A stretch of DNA of 64,000 nucleotides, from contig CM067369.1 of the NCBI GenBank assembly GCA_034401795.1, positions 140,938,496-141,002,495 on the forward strand, written 5' to 3'. The stretch comes from Chaetoderma sp. LZ-2023a (lineage: Eukaryota > Mollusca > Caudofoveata > Chaetodermatida > Chaetodermatidae). Below, in pieces: positions 9,868-18,369 of the stretch (position 1 is its first letter; the number at the start of each line of letters is the position of its first letter). Below the pieces are notes generated by a model that worked only from the letters and a program-made list of their open reading frames with translations, ran no database searches and was not told where the DNA came from. The position numbers were made by a program, and so were the translations under genes.

Positions 9868-10733
9868 TAGTTACCATGATATTGGGATTTTCGAAATTCA
9901 GGATTTAAAGTATATAAATCGATCCCAATGCGCACAAATCATTGGCAGAGCAAAGCTAGCGATTCCTTGTGGCATGGCTAAAAGTGGATTCATCCATCGA
10001 CTATGACGTCATACTTGAGTGACAGATCGGATCCCTTCATTGTCTAAACAATAGAACAGCCTGTATGCAGTTGGTGGACCTTTGGTAGTGTGGCTGGGGT
10101 TGGGGTCCATGAGTATTATATTTATGGATGGGTAATGAGTCACTAATGGCAGGCATATTTATTATGACTGGATACTAAATTTGTTTAACAAAATCAACAG
10201 TCTTCAATAAAATAATTTATTGGCGTATTATCACTACATACATCTTCATCATACATCGCTGTACAGGTAATTAATTTACATTAATTAATTTTCTAATAAA
10301 TAAGTTATTTATGAACTGTACATATGATACATTTACAAACTCGGATGTTACCAGAATAATGGACAGCTTTAAAACTACAATATCTGACGATTGTACTGAT
10401 ATTTAAACAATTATACAATTTTCTTCTAAATTCCCACAAACTTAGTTTTAAGACACCTAAATATTAAAACGACCAAATATTTTGAAAGAGCAGGAAAGTA
10501 AATCATGCACGCCACTCGTAAACTATAAATAGAATATTAAGCTTGTTGTCATGCCGCTAAAGAAAGATATCCAGGTTTGAGTAGCTAAATGGTGATACAT
10601 TTTTACAGCCTATGATGGCTGTCATGTTAAAAAAAACCTAACATATCTGCCTCGGTCTATACACTCAATCATAGCGGTGCCACTAATAGGCTGACAATGT
10701 GATATAAAAGCAACCATACAGGTAAGCTGATGA
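9868..10733. other. Non-coding; flank of a hairpin repeat, then no recognised feature
   Basis: About 9868-10060 resembles the downstream flank of the hairpin-cored family (compare 14370-14490). The remainder is AT-rich with no coding signal, RNA gene or repeat end that I can identify. Confidence 0.5.
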
Positions 10734-10818
10734 GTATTTTGAAACAAATTTGACTGGAAGTTGGTGCTACCATAGGCAGCAACAACTTCCGGTCAAATTA
10801 TTAGTTTCAAAATATTCA
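10734..10818. repeat. Hairpin repeat copy
   Basis: Two arms of about 30 bases, beginning TATTTTGAAACAAATTTGAC and ending with its inverse, flank a loop containing GCAGCAACAACTTCC. The arms could form a stable stem as RNA or single-stranded DNA. Confidence 0.75.
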
Positions 10819-11153
10819 AGATGCTTTTTACATAATAAAGAATGTAATGTATTGACACTTACATGACATCACACACTATCGCATGAGTAGACAAAATGTT
10901 GGCGATTATTGTTCAACATATACGCGATATTACAAAGCAGATAATTGTGATATAGATAAGGGAATGTGACAGGATATGAATGATATGGAATCTATAAATC
11001 ATAAGCTATCAGTACAATACAACATTTGAGATGAGATTAGCATTGCTTTAAGTACATATATCAGCCATTACTAGCAGAATACAATTTTTACACTTAACCC
11101 TTACCTCTCTGATGTCAATATTCAATCTTTTACTGTGTTAATAGCAAAGACAC

Positions 11154-11241
11154 TGGTGTACCTTTTTCAACAATTTTGCTGGAAGATGTTGCTGTCTATG
11201 ACAGCAACATCTCCCACCAAATTTGTTGAAAAATGAACACC
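11154..11241. repeat. Imperfect palindrome related to the hairpin repeats
   Basis: GGTGTACCTTTTTCAACAA is mirrored by TTGTTGAAAAATGAACACC around a GATGTTGCTGTC / GACAGCAACATC stem. The arm sequence differs from the main hairpin family, so it may be a separate subfamily. Confidence 0.65.
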
Positions 11242-11772
11242 AGATTATCTTTTAATTTAATTAAAAAATTTAAAGTTTTGGCACCAGAGTGGTATGGGTT
11301 ACGTACATACACCCTTGTATGTTTATTTTTTCCTCAGTGTTCTCGCCAGCTAAAACCTGGATTTATCTCTTAAAATATTCAATAAATATGAAATGATATC
11401 AGAACAAGGATACAACTTGGGATCTCTGCAGCGCCACCTTTAATCTTACAGCGGATGTTTTAAATTTCTAACACATTTGAGTGCTCATAAAATGACTTAG
11501 GCTGGGCATTTGGAAAAGATAGGCAACATTTTAATTGTCCAGTTTAATGACTTGGTAAAGGTTTGTATTTGATACATTTGGTCATATTGTCCACTGGGAT
11601 GACACAGTCAAATGCAAGTTTTTGTTTATTTGCTGATTTTAAGTCCCCCTAATTATTAAACACACACGCACCCAACGGCAATGACCCTTGTCGGATCAAA
11701 AGATATTACATTCAGAAATTATTGGCAAGCCAATTGCAAATACAGTCACCGGTGTTAATGGTCTATTACACT
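11242..11772. other. Non-coding, nothing recognised
   Basis: This is AT-rich sequence without long ORFs, splice-bounded exon candidates or repeat ends that I can identify. Confidence 0.5.
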
Positions 11773-12012
11773 TTAACCCTTTAACACTCATATCAGCCAA
11801 AAACGGCTTCTGCAGTTGTCTTGGGAAATGTCCATTTGCAGACTAAGAGAAGACTATTTTTGAAAATTTACTACTGGAATGACTGGCTCGATAATCGAGT
11901 CAGTCATTCCAGTGGTAAATTTTCAAAAATAGTCTTCTCTTAGTCTGCAAATGGACACTTTCTACGAGCGAATTGAGATTTTCTTGAATAAATTCGAGGG
12001 TTAAAGGGTTAA
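11773..12012. mobile_element. Palindromic MITE with TTAA target duplications (piggyBac-like)
   Basis: A 232-base body runs from CCCTTTAACACTC to TTAAAGGG and is flanked by TTAA on both sides (11773-11776 and 12009-12012). TTAA duplications and CCC/GGG termini are the signature of the piggyBac superfamily. The middle is a near-perfect palindrome of about 60 bases per arm centred on TGGCTCGATAATCGAGTCA. Confidence 0.8.
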
Positions 12013-12116
12013 TACTGATCTACAGGACAAGAAAGAATTAAGCTGTTAGCGTATGTTTTTCGAGGTGTATCTAATCAAATAAGCAAAAACATAAATATTG
12101 AATTCAACTTTTTAAT

Positions 12117-12350
12117 TTAACCCTTTAAAGGCTTTAAATATGATCAAGAATATCAGAAAATTTGCTTATTGAATGTGTATTTGCAGACCGAGAACACTAT
12201 TTTTTTTAATTCACCACTGAAATGACTGGCTTTGTCATGACAGTCATTCCAGGGGTAAATTTTGAAAAATAGTCTTCTGGCCTGCAAATAGACATTCCTC
12301 AAGACCACTGTAGAACCTGGTTTTGGTTGGCTTTGCCATGAAAGGGTTAA
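12117..12350. mobile_element. Palindromic TTAA MITE, second copy
   Basis: It has the same CCCTTTAA and AAAGGG ends, with TTAA at 12117-12120 and 12347-12350 and a more diverged central palindrome. It lies only about 105 bases from the previous copy, with its own separate duplications. Confidence 0.75.
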
Positions 12351-12671
12351 ATATTGGTGAGTTTATTAACTGTTTACCAGCCTGAGACTATTGAATACGG
12401 TAGTTAACTGTTTAACCATTCCCAGCCCTAATTCTGAATCAAAATAACTTCTGGAAAGTAATTTGCAAATATAAATCCTTATACTAAGGTAGTTCCAAAT
12501 CAGTGTTATATATTATTATACCAGAGAATCAACAACAACATATATGTGAATAAATTTGGTTTGTTACAAATTTGGTTCAGTAACAGAGTAGCCGATAGGA
12601 AGTAGTCAGTTTCCTTACAAACAAGCGTGTATTCATTAATAGTTGCGACATAGATGTTTTTATCAGAAATG
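12351..12671. other. Non-coding, nothing recognised
   Basis: This is AT-rich sequence between a MITE and a tRNA-like segment, with no supported feature. Confidence 0.45.
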
Positions 12672-12742
12672 TCTAAGATTTGGCAAACCGGCAGCCTTAT
12701 GCCTCGCGCACACAGGGCAATCTAGCTGAGCTACCGGACTCA
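12672..12742 (-). repeat. tRNA-like head, probably from a SINE
   Basis: The minus strand reads GGTAGCTCAGCTAGA, close to the tRNA A box, and further on GGTTTGCCAAATC, close to a B box. The intervening arms do not fold into a convincing cloverleaf, so this is better read as a degenerate tRNA-derived SINE promoter than as a tRNA gene. Confidence 0.35.
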
Positions 12743-12923
12743 TGAGGTTTTTGCCTCAGCCGTTACCTCTTGGGTGTCTCGCCGCGTACAATGAGGAATG
12801 TACTGAGCTAGTTTCAACTATGTTAAGATTTATTTCGCTTCATTACATTGAGGTGCACAAATTAAAACTCTAATGGCCGATTGCATACCTATGGCTCAGG
12901 TAAGCCTAAGTTACTGGCTGAGT

Positions 12924-12939
12924 GGGGGGGGGGGGGGGC
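12924..12939. repeat. Poly-G tract
   Basis: This is a run of about sixteen G bases. Long runs of this kind recur in the window (9247, 60367) and are prone to sequencing-length error. Confidence 0.9.
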
Positions 12940-13244
12940 AGGTAATCGTGGCTTAAACCTGACTTGGGCCGGGATCGACTGAGACAGACTTCACTTGCAG
13001 ATTGGTAAACTGAGTTTGGCTTACGCGAACTAAGCTCAAACCCGACATCGCTTTTCACAATGTCTTCTAAAACAAAAACGCCCAATCTCGTATGCAGATG
13101 GGAAGACATTATAGATGACGTAAACTAGTTAAGTGCCACTGAAACATCTGATTCATGCTTACTGGACATGATTTCACTACGCATTTCTTAGACGCTGCTA
13201 CACCAGATCCACTTGCCTAATCCATATGATCGGATTATGGGATT

Positions 13245-13389
13245 ATGCTGATGATGATGGTGCTGATGATGATGGTGGTGGTGGTGGTGGTGCATGTATC
13301 TTGGGTCATGTTGGTCATGGTCGTATGCTCAGCCACAATAACAAATTGTTTTAATAGTCAAATATGCTTCTATTCATGTTCGGTAGCTG

Positions 13390-13420
<31 letters not shown>

Positions 13421-13465
13421 AGCAGTGAAGAAGCAGCAGTAGCAGCAGAAACAGTAGTAGTAGTA
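13245..13465. repeat. Microsatellite-rich stretch (GATGGT, ATC, CAG)
   Basis: It contains TGATGATGATGG followed by (GGT)n at 13245-13291, then (ATC)n and (AGC)n near 13390-13430 and AGTAGTAGT-like units to 13465. ORFs across it are only translations of the simple repeats. Confidence 0.85.
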
Positions 13466-13910
13466 TCGGTAGTGGCAGTAGCAGTCAATTGTAGTTATAA
13501 TGAAATAATCTGCCATTTAATACAGTGATCTTAGTTCTGAACCTGGTCAATAGCAGGTTCAAATTTTACAGCAATCTGAGCAGGATTTACATAAGTCAAG
13601 CCCGTGTGCAAGCGGACGCAAAAACAGAGCTACGCTTAATCCTGGAATCATGTTGAGTGGGGCTTGAGCTATACATGCGCAACCGGCCATAAAAGTAAGT
13701 AATTTAAGCAATTTTATTTTATTTATATATATGTAGTACAGTGCGACCTCGGCCTCTTTCCTTAGTTCTGTTATATATATATATACATATCCCATTCTCA
13801 TCACGCAGATTAATACATTTGTTGTCTGACCTATTTACTGCCTTTGCCAAGTTTATAGCGACATGAACGAATGGTTATCTGAACCCACACAAACCTACAT
13901 GTACATGTAC
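13466..13910. other. Non-coding, nothing recognised
   Basis: The stretch includes a short TATATATATA run near 13770. I see no gene or repeat end. Confidence 0.45.
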
Positions 13911-14102
13911 TTTATGCAAACATAAAATATAATTTTTGTAACCTGGAAACACACAATTTTAAACAATAACCACAATCAGAGATCATTGAAATCTCCATCA
14001 TGTCAATAGTCCAGGAGTTTATGCAAACATAAAATATAATTTTTGTAACCTGGAAACACACAATTTTAAACAAGAACCACAATCAGAGATCATTGAAATC
14101 TC
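13911..14102. repeat. Direct duplication of about 84 bases
   Basis: The block starting TTTATGCAAACATAAAATAT occurs at about 13911-13994 and again at 14020-14102 with almost no differences. The two copies are offset by 109 bases, which suggests a recent local duplication. Confidence 0.85.
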
Positions 14103-14127
14103 TCTCTCTCTCTCTCTCTCGCTCTCA
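14101..14127. repeat. (CT)n microsatellite
   Basis: About a dozen CT units with one interruption follow directly on the duplicated block. Confidence 0.9.
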
Positions 14128-14129
14128 AT

Positions 14130-14490
14130 CTTAAGCTGTAGACAATTCATGAATCCATTTCCTCACTCAATCATGACATCGTAATCGACTACGTGATGTG
14201 TAAGCTGACATCATAATCATGTCACGAATGACTCGATATAATCCGTACACGTACGAATTGTATGTCTTTACCATTTAATAAACAGTCTGTTGAATATTTT
14301 GAAACTAATTTGACTGGGCGCTGTTGCTGCCTTAGGCACCCAGTCAAATTAGTTTCAAAATATTCAACAGGTTTCCCTGTATAGTTTTCTGAAAATTAAT
14401 AGTTAAGAAGTTCAATTGATCCCTGAAGGGATTGATCGATCCCAACACGAGCGAGGTGTGGGCAGAGCTAAAACTGGAAAGGCCCATTTG
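14130..14490. repeat. Hairpin-cored dispersed repeat, copy 1
   Basis: A palindrome at 14287-14370 (GTTGAATATTTTGAAACTAA and its inverse) sits inside a longer repeat unit. The left flank has TGACATCATAATCATGTCAC-like sequence and TACGAATTGTATGT; the right flank has GATCGATCCCAACACGAGC and GTGTGGGCAGAGCT. The same order recurs near 34040, 35090, 36060 and 60740. Confidence 0.75.
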
Positions 14491-14577
14491 TCTATGTATC
14501 TCATCTGCCTTAGGCAGCAATGGCTTCCACTCAAATTAAGTTCAAAATATTCAACAGTACGTCTTATTTTCTTTCGG

Positions 14578-14722
14578 AGAGATGTGAATATATTTCTGAG
14601 GCAAACATGGCTTTATCTCCAGTGGTAGGCTTTGATTCATATGCTGCAAGTGAAGTGACATGGAATGCTGGTAATCATCTTTGTGAATCCTCAACTCCTG
14701 GACTATTGACATATGGAGTGTA
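14578..14722 (+). other. Possible 3' terminal exon, unknown gene
   Basis: The stretch stays open for about 48 codons with balanced composition (ending TPGLLTYGV), then a stop, and an AATAAA-type signal follows within about 25 bases. I recognise no family. Because it directly follows a hairpin half-arm it may equally be repeat-derived. Confidence 0.2.
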
Positions 14723-14904
14723 AGACGTATCTGTAATAATAATAAACACTGGTGTAATATTAAATGAACGGAAAAGGGAAATAACAAATGATGTTTATTG
14801 GTAATTCCATACAATATTAAATATACTACCTACCATCAGTAAAAATGGAAATGAATCGGGATTATTTGCACAAAGGCATTTACTAAATTTAGGAGCTGCT
14901 TAAC

Positions 14905-14970
14905 ATGGAGCCAATTAGTGACCAATCTGGTGCTTCTCACTCTGCCATGTGTCAACTGTGTGTGCAGGTA
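14905..14970 (+). other. Possible first coding exon, unknown gene
   Basis: An ATG opens MEPISDQSGASHSAMCQLCV and runs to CAG followed by GTATAT, a plausible splice donor. There is a CxxC pair. No downstream partner exon was found, so support is weak. Confidence 0.18.
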
Positions 14971-15577
14971 TATTGCAGAGGCCTAACTGAATATTACGAA
15001 AGCACACCTGAATATAGTTCTGTAAGCGGTACGAATAGTATTCTCTATAGACGCCTATGTAGAGTGATTAACTCGCTACTGCTAATTCTAATTTTGATCC
15101 TTTTGAAAACGTTATATTTGAAAGTAACTTTTTCTGGTGAAAGCAACAAGTTTCGGTCAAAATGATTTCAAAATACACTGCTGGTTTCCAAGGTAACAAT
15201 AAGATGCCAACTGAATATTTTGACATTCATGTGACTGAATGTAGACCCTGTCTCTGGAAACAATGCTTGAAAGGAGCCCAAGGGCCTTGCCGCTCATCTG
15301 GATGATTAGCATTTGAGCAGACACGATTCTTTAAATTTAGAAGTAACAAAACATAAAATACAAAATTGGAATTCAGTATACATCTATTTGGTAGGAAATT
15401 CAGGATGGACGCTGACCACATAAACAGATTGAACCTTTATTCATCCATCCATCCAATAAATAATTCTAACATGCCACCAAATGCTCAATTTTGATGGGAC
15501 CATGACAGCCTGTCTGTCAAGTCAATTTTCAGAGAAATTGTTATCAAATCATTACCTAGTGACAATTGTATTATCAG
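14971..15577. other. Non-coding with degenerate hairpin half-arms
   Basis: Half-arms of the hairpin family occur near 15138-15176 and 15208-15235. Nothing else is recognised. Confidence 0.4.
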
Positions 15578-15652
15578 TTGATTATTTTGACATCAATTTG
15601 ACGGAAAACTGTTGCTGCTATTTAAGCAGGAACAGTTTTCAGTAAACTTGTT
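15578..15652. repeat. Hairpin repeat copy, diverged
   Basis: ATTATTTTGACATCAATTTG and its diverged inverse flank a loop with AACTGTTGCTGC and GCAGGAACAGTT. Confidence 0.55.
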
Positions 15653-15732
15653 ATAAATACATTTGTTGTCACTTGCACCATAGCAAACATACAACTGGTA
15701 GTGAACTATGCTAGACACTTTGTATGCGCTCA

Positions 15733-15860
15733 CCTTGGAAGCCAGCATAAGAATGACTAGCATTAGCATTACGAGAACGATTTTATACCAACAATTGCCC
15801 ACCGGCGAAGACAATAGAGTATGAAATAATGGTGCCAGCAAATATCTATCTAAAATAGCG
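15733..15860 (-). other. Possible exon of a membrane protein, unknown gene
   Basis: On the minus strand an open frame runs from a possible acceptor (AACTAG) near 15860 to AAG followed by GTGAGC, a strong donor, near 15733. The encoded stretch includes LLAPLFHTLLSSPVGN and then a hydrophobic run (IVLVMLMLVILMLA) that could span a membrane. No homologous family comes to mind. It lies beyond the end of ARFRP1 on the same strand, so it could belong to the next gene. Confidence 0.3.
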
Positions 15861-15897
15861 GCGACAACTCTAGTTAGTTCATAAAGTAATAAAGTCC

Positions 15898-16874
15898 TAA
15901 ATTTAGCTAGGATACAAAATGTATGTTTCTTTTATCAAGAGATGAGAACTTTAAACAAACTTTAATTGCCTTTAGCTGTCGAGGAAATCTATGAGTTTCA
16001 GCCTGATCCATACAACAGTTCCTAAGATGTAATTTTCGAGAACAAATGCAAGATGGCCACCAGAAACATGGAGCAATCAAAATTTTGAATATTAGACCTG
16101 GAGCCAATCACCATAGAGTTCATCCCTCCCAACTTTCATTAAACTCTACCAGGTGGTTCTTGAGAAGTCATTTAAAGCTGTTCCTATTCATGATCCTATA
16201 GGATTTTCGGAGATTATGAAAATCCAAGACAGTCAGCAGAAAAATTAACCAATTGAAATTCTGAATAGCAGTTCTGGAGAATGTCATCATTGGGTACGTC
16301 TGCCTCAATTTGGTTAAGATCGTGTCATTGATTAAGGATAAGTAGTGTTTTAAAATTTTCCACAAAAAAATTAAAATTTTTAGCCAGAAACTGAATTAAT
16401 CAAAATTTAGAATAAAACTGGAGCCTAGCACCATAGTGTCGTGTCCTAGACAAATTTGGTTAAAATCAACCAAGAGGCTATGGAGGAGATCTGCATTTTG
16501 ACAAATTCCATTAAATTGTTCATAATATCTAAGATTTTCACGCAAAAAGTTGACCAAGCAAAATTTAGAATAGATGTTCTGAAGCATAGAATCCTTCCAG
16601 CCAAAGTTGTTTGAAATCTACCAAGCGGTTGAGGAGGACACGCGTCTTGACCATTTCCAGTAAATTTTTCATACAATCTAAGATTTTTGCCCAAAACATT
16701 GACCAATCCAAATTCTGAACAGAAGTTCTAGAGATTACCACAATATGGTCCTTCTATCAAAATTTGATTGAAATCTGTCAAGCGGCTAAGAAGCTGCCAT
16801 TTGACGGATGGGTCACGGACGACCCTCATGGCATAAGCTCACTTGGCTCTCCAGTCCAGGTGAGCTAATAAAAA
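15898..16874 (-). repeat. AGCTCACCTGG-family repeat with degenerate tandem units
   Basis: The right end reads AAGCTCACTTGGCTC...GTCCAGGTGAGCTAA, the inverse of the start at 18522. The body consists of about five diverged units of roughly 150 bases, each with an ACCAATCAAAATTTTGAAT-like block (near 16072, 16248, 16395, 16553 and 16702). Repeats of this kind are common in lophotrochozoan genomes; I see no coding capacity. Confidence 0.6.
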
Positions 16875-16982
16875 TCTAATTCATTCACCAAAACTTTTAT
16901 GGTAATTGGTAAATCCTTCAAAACCTAACAGACAAGATATAAAGTAATTCTTTATGATGTCTCAAATATTCTTCTGAATACG

Positions 16983-17150
16983 TTAACTCATTTATGGTCA
17001 AGACGGCCAAAACTGGCCTCTGTAGCTGTCTTGAGGAATGTCCATTTGCAGGCTACCACTAGCCAGTATTTCCTGTGGTAGAATTTCAAAAATAGCCAGC
17101 CCTCTTAGGCTGCAAATGTACATTCAATGAGGCACATATTTTGACCAAAT
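16983..17150. mobile_element. Degenerate palindromic MITE
   Basis: It has the ATGTCCATTTGCAG arms and a shortened centre of the TTAA MITE family. The ends are eroded. Confidence 0.55.
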
Positions 17151-17155
17151 TTAGC

Positions 17156-17395
17156 CATTAAATGCTTTAATGGCCACGTCAGCCAAAACCGGCATCTGCA
17201 GTGGTCTCGGGGAATGTCTATTTGCAGTCCATAAGACTATTTTTTTTAATTTACCACTGGATTGCCTGGCTCGATAACCAAGCCAGTCATTCCTGTGGTG
17301 AATTTGAAAAAATAGTCCTCTCTTGGGCTGCAAATGGACATTCAATAAGTAAATATTTAGATTTTCTTGACCAGATTAGAGCATTAAAGGGTTAA
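17156..17395. mobile_element. Palindromic TTAA MITE, third clear copy
   Basis: The right end ATTAAAGGGTTAA is intact at 17383-17395. The left end is diverged (ATTAAATGCTTTAATGG). The central palindrome TGGCTCGATAACCAAGCCA is clear. Confidence 0.65.
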
Positions 17396-17462
17396 AGCTA
17401 TATTGACTGAACACATGAACACTTTCTAGGCAAATTAGTCTCAAATTCTTCACCGCATGATG

Positions 17463-17904
17463 TATCAGCGGAGGCTTACACGATTATGGCATTGAGTGAT
17501 TGCGAGCGATTATTAAAAAATAATCACGATTACTCGATTAATCAGTTTGTATACAAATTACCAAGACATAACAACAAAAGAATATATCAATGTCGAAAAC
17601 TGCAATGGTGTTTAGAAAAGTCCATTTGCAGGGCAAGAGAAGACTATTTTTGAAAATGTATCACTGGAATGCCTAGCTTGATCCTCGAGCCAGGCATTCC
17701 AGTAACACATTTTCAAAAATATTCTTCTCTTGCCATGCAAATGGGCACACATTCATTAAGCAAAATGCCATTTTTCATGACCGATCACATTAAAAAAGTA
17801 ATTGAAAGTTATTCTATTATTTAATATTTAATCATATAAATTCATGATTTAAAACAGTCGCAATTTTCGATTTAATTACGTAATCGCGCAAGCCTATATC
17901 AGCG
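17463..17904. mobile_element. hAT-type MITE with perfect 8-bp duplication and a nested palindromic MITE
   Basis: TATCAGCG flanks the element at 17463-17470 and 17897-17904. The ends GAGGCTTACACGATTA and its inverse TAGGCTTGCGCGATTA match each other. An 8-bp duplication is the hallmark of hAT transposons. Inside, about 17595-17790, lies a copy of the TTAA-family palindrome. Confidence 0.75.
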
Positions 17905-18220
17905 TTCATTCCAAGAGTTTAAAAAGTTAGGGGCAAATGACTATCTCTTCAAAAATATTGTGAAATTGGGGAAAGTAAAATAAATGACACTGCCAATGTC
18001 CCCATCTTTTCAGGGGGCCCTTGATGTCATAACAGTGTCATGTATTTTATGACTTGTATAAATAAGATGAGAACTCAATATTTCAGAAGACATAGACATT
18101 ATTGTAACAGTGTCGGTGCCTTATTCATCATGGCAGCAACTAGGTACATTCATTATGTATATCCGTAGGTTTGTTGAAATTTTCATTGATTCAATCATTT
18201 TCAAATATGTGAAGTGACAT
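17905..18220. other. Non-coding, shared short repeat
   Basis: A block reading GTAAAATAAATGACACT and GTCCCCATCT near 17966-18000 is also present near 29148-29180. No gene is seen. Confidence 0.4.
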
Positions 18221-18226
18221 TTTATT
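18221..18226 (-). terminator. ARFRP1: Possible polyadenylation signal of ARFRP1
   Basis: The minus strand reads AATAAA about 66 bases after the ARFRP1 stop codon. The distance is compatible with a short 3' untranslated region. Confidence 0.45.
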
Positions 18227-18291
18227 TTGTTTATGAAATATGGTAAGCTATTTCTGAGCTGTACTGTAACTACACACCTGATATTTTAGTG

Positions 18292-18369
18292 TCATGTGAT
18301 TTCTTTCATTGTTGGAGGTCGATTTACAGCATTCCTCTGAATCGACTGTTCCAGCCATTCAATGCCTTC
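18292..18369 (-). CDS. ARFRP1: ARFRP1 exon 7, C-terminus
   Basis: Acceptor GAATATAG precedes EGIEWLEQSIQRNAVNRPP and the exon ends with EIT and TGA. The human protein ends in the same way (RPP...DIT). Confidence 0.88.
   Translation of the reverse strand, partial: EGIEWLEQSIQRNAVNRPPTMKEIT

Noticed and set aside
12672-12742. Considered as a functional tRNA gene
   Set aside because: A and B boxes are present in degenerate form, but the acceptor and anticodon stems do not pair.
13245-13442. Met/Val-rich 65-residue ORF
   Set aside because: It is made of (ATG/GGT)n and (AGC)n microsatellites.
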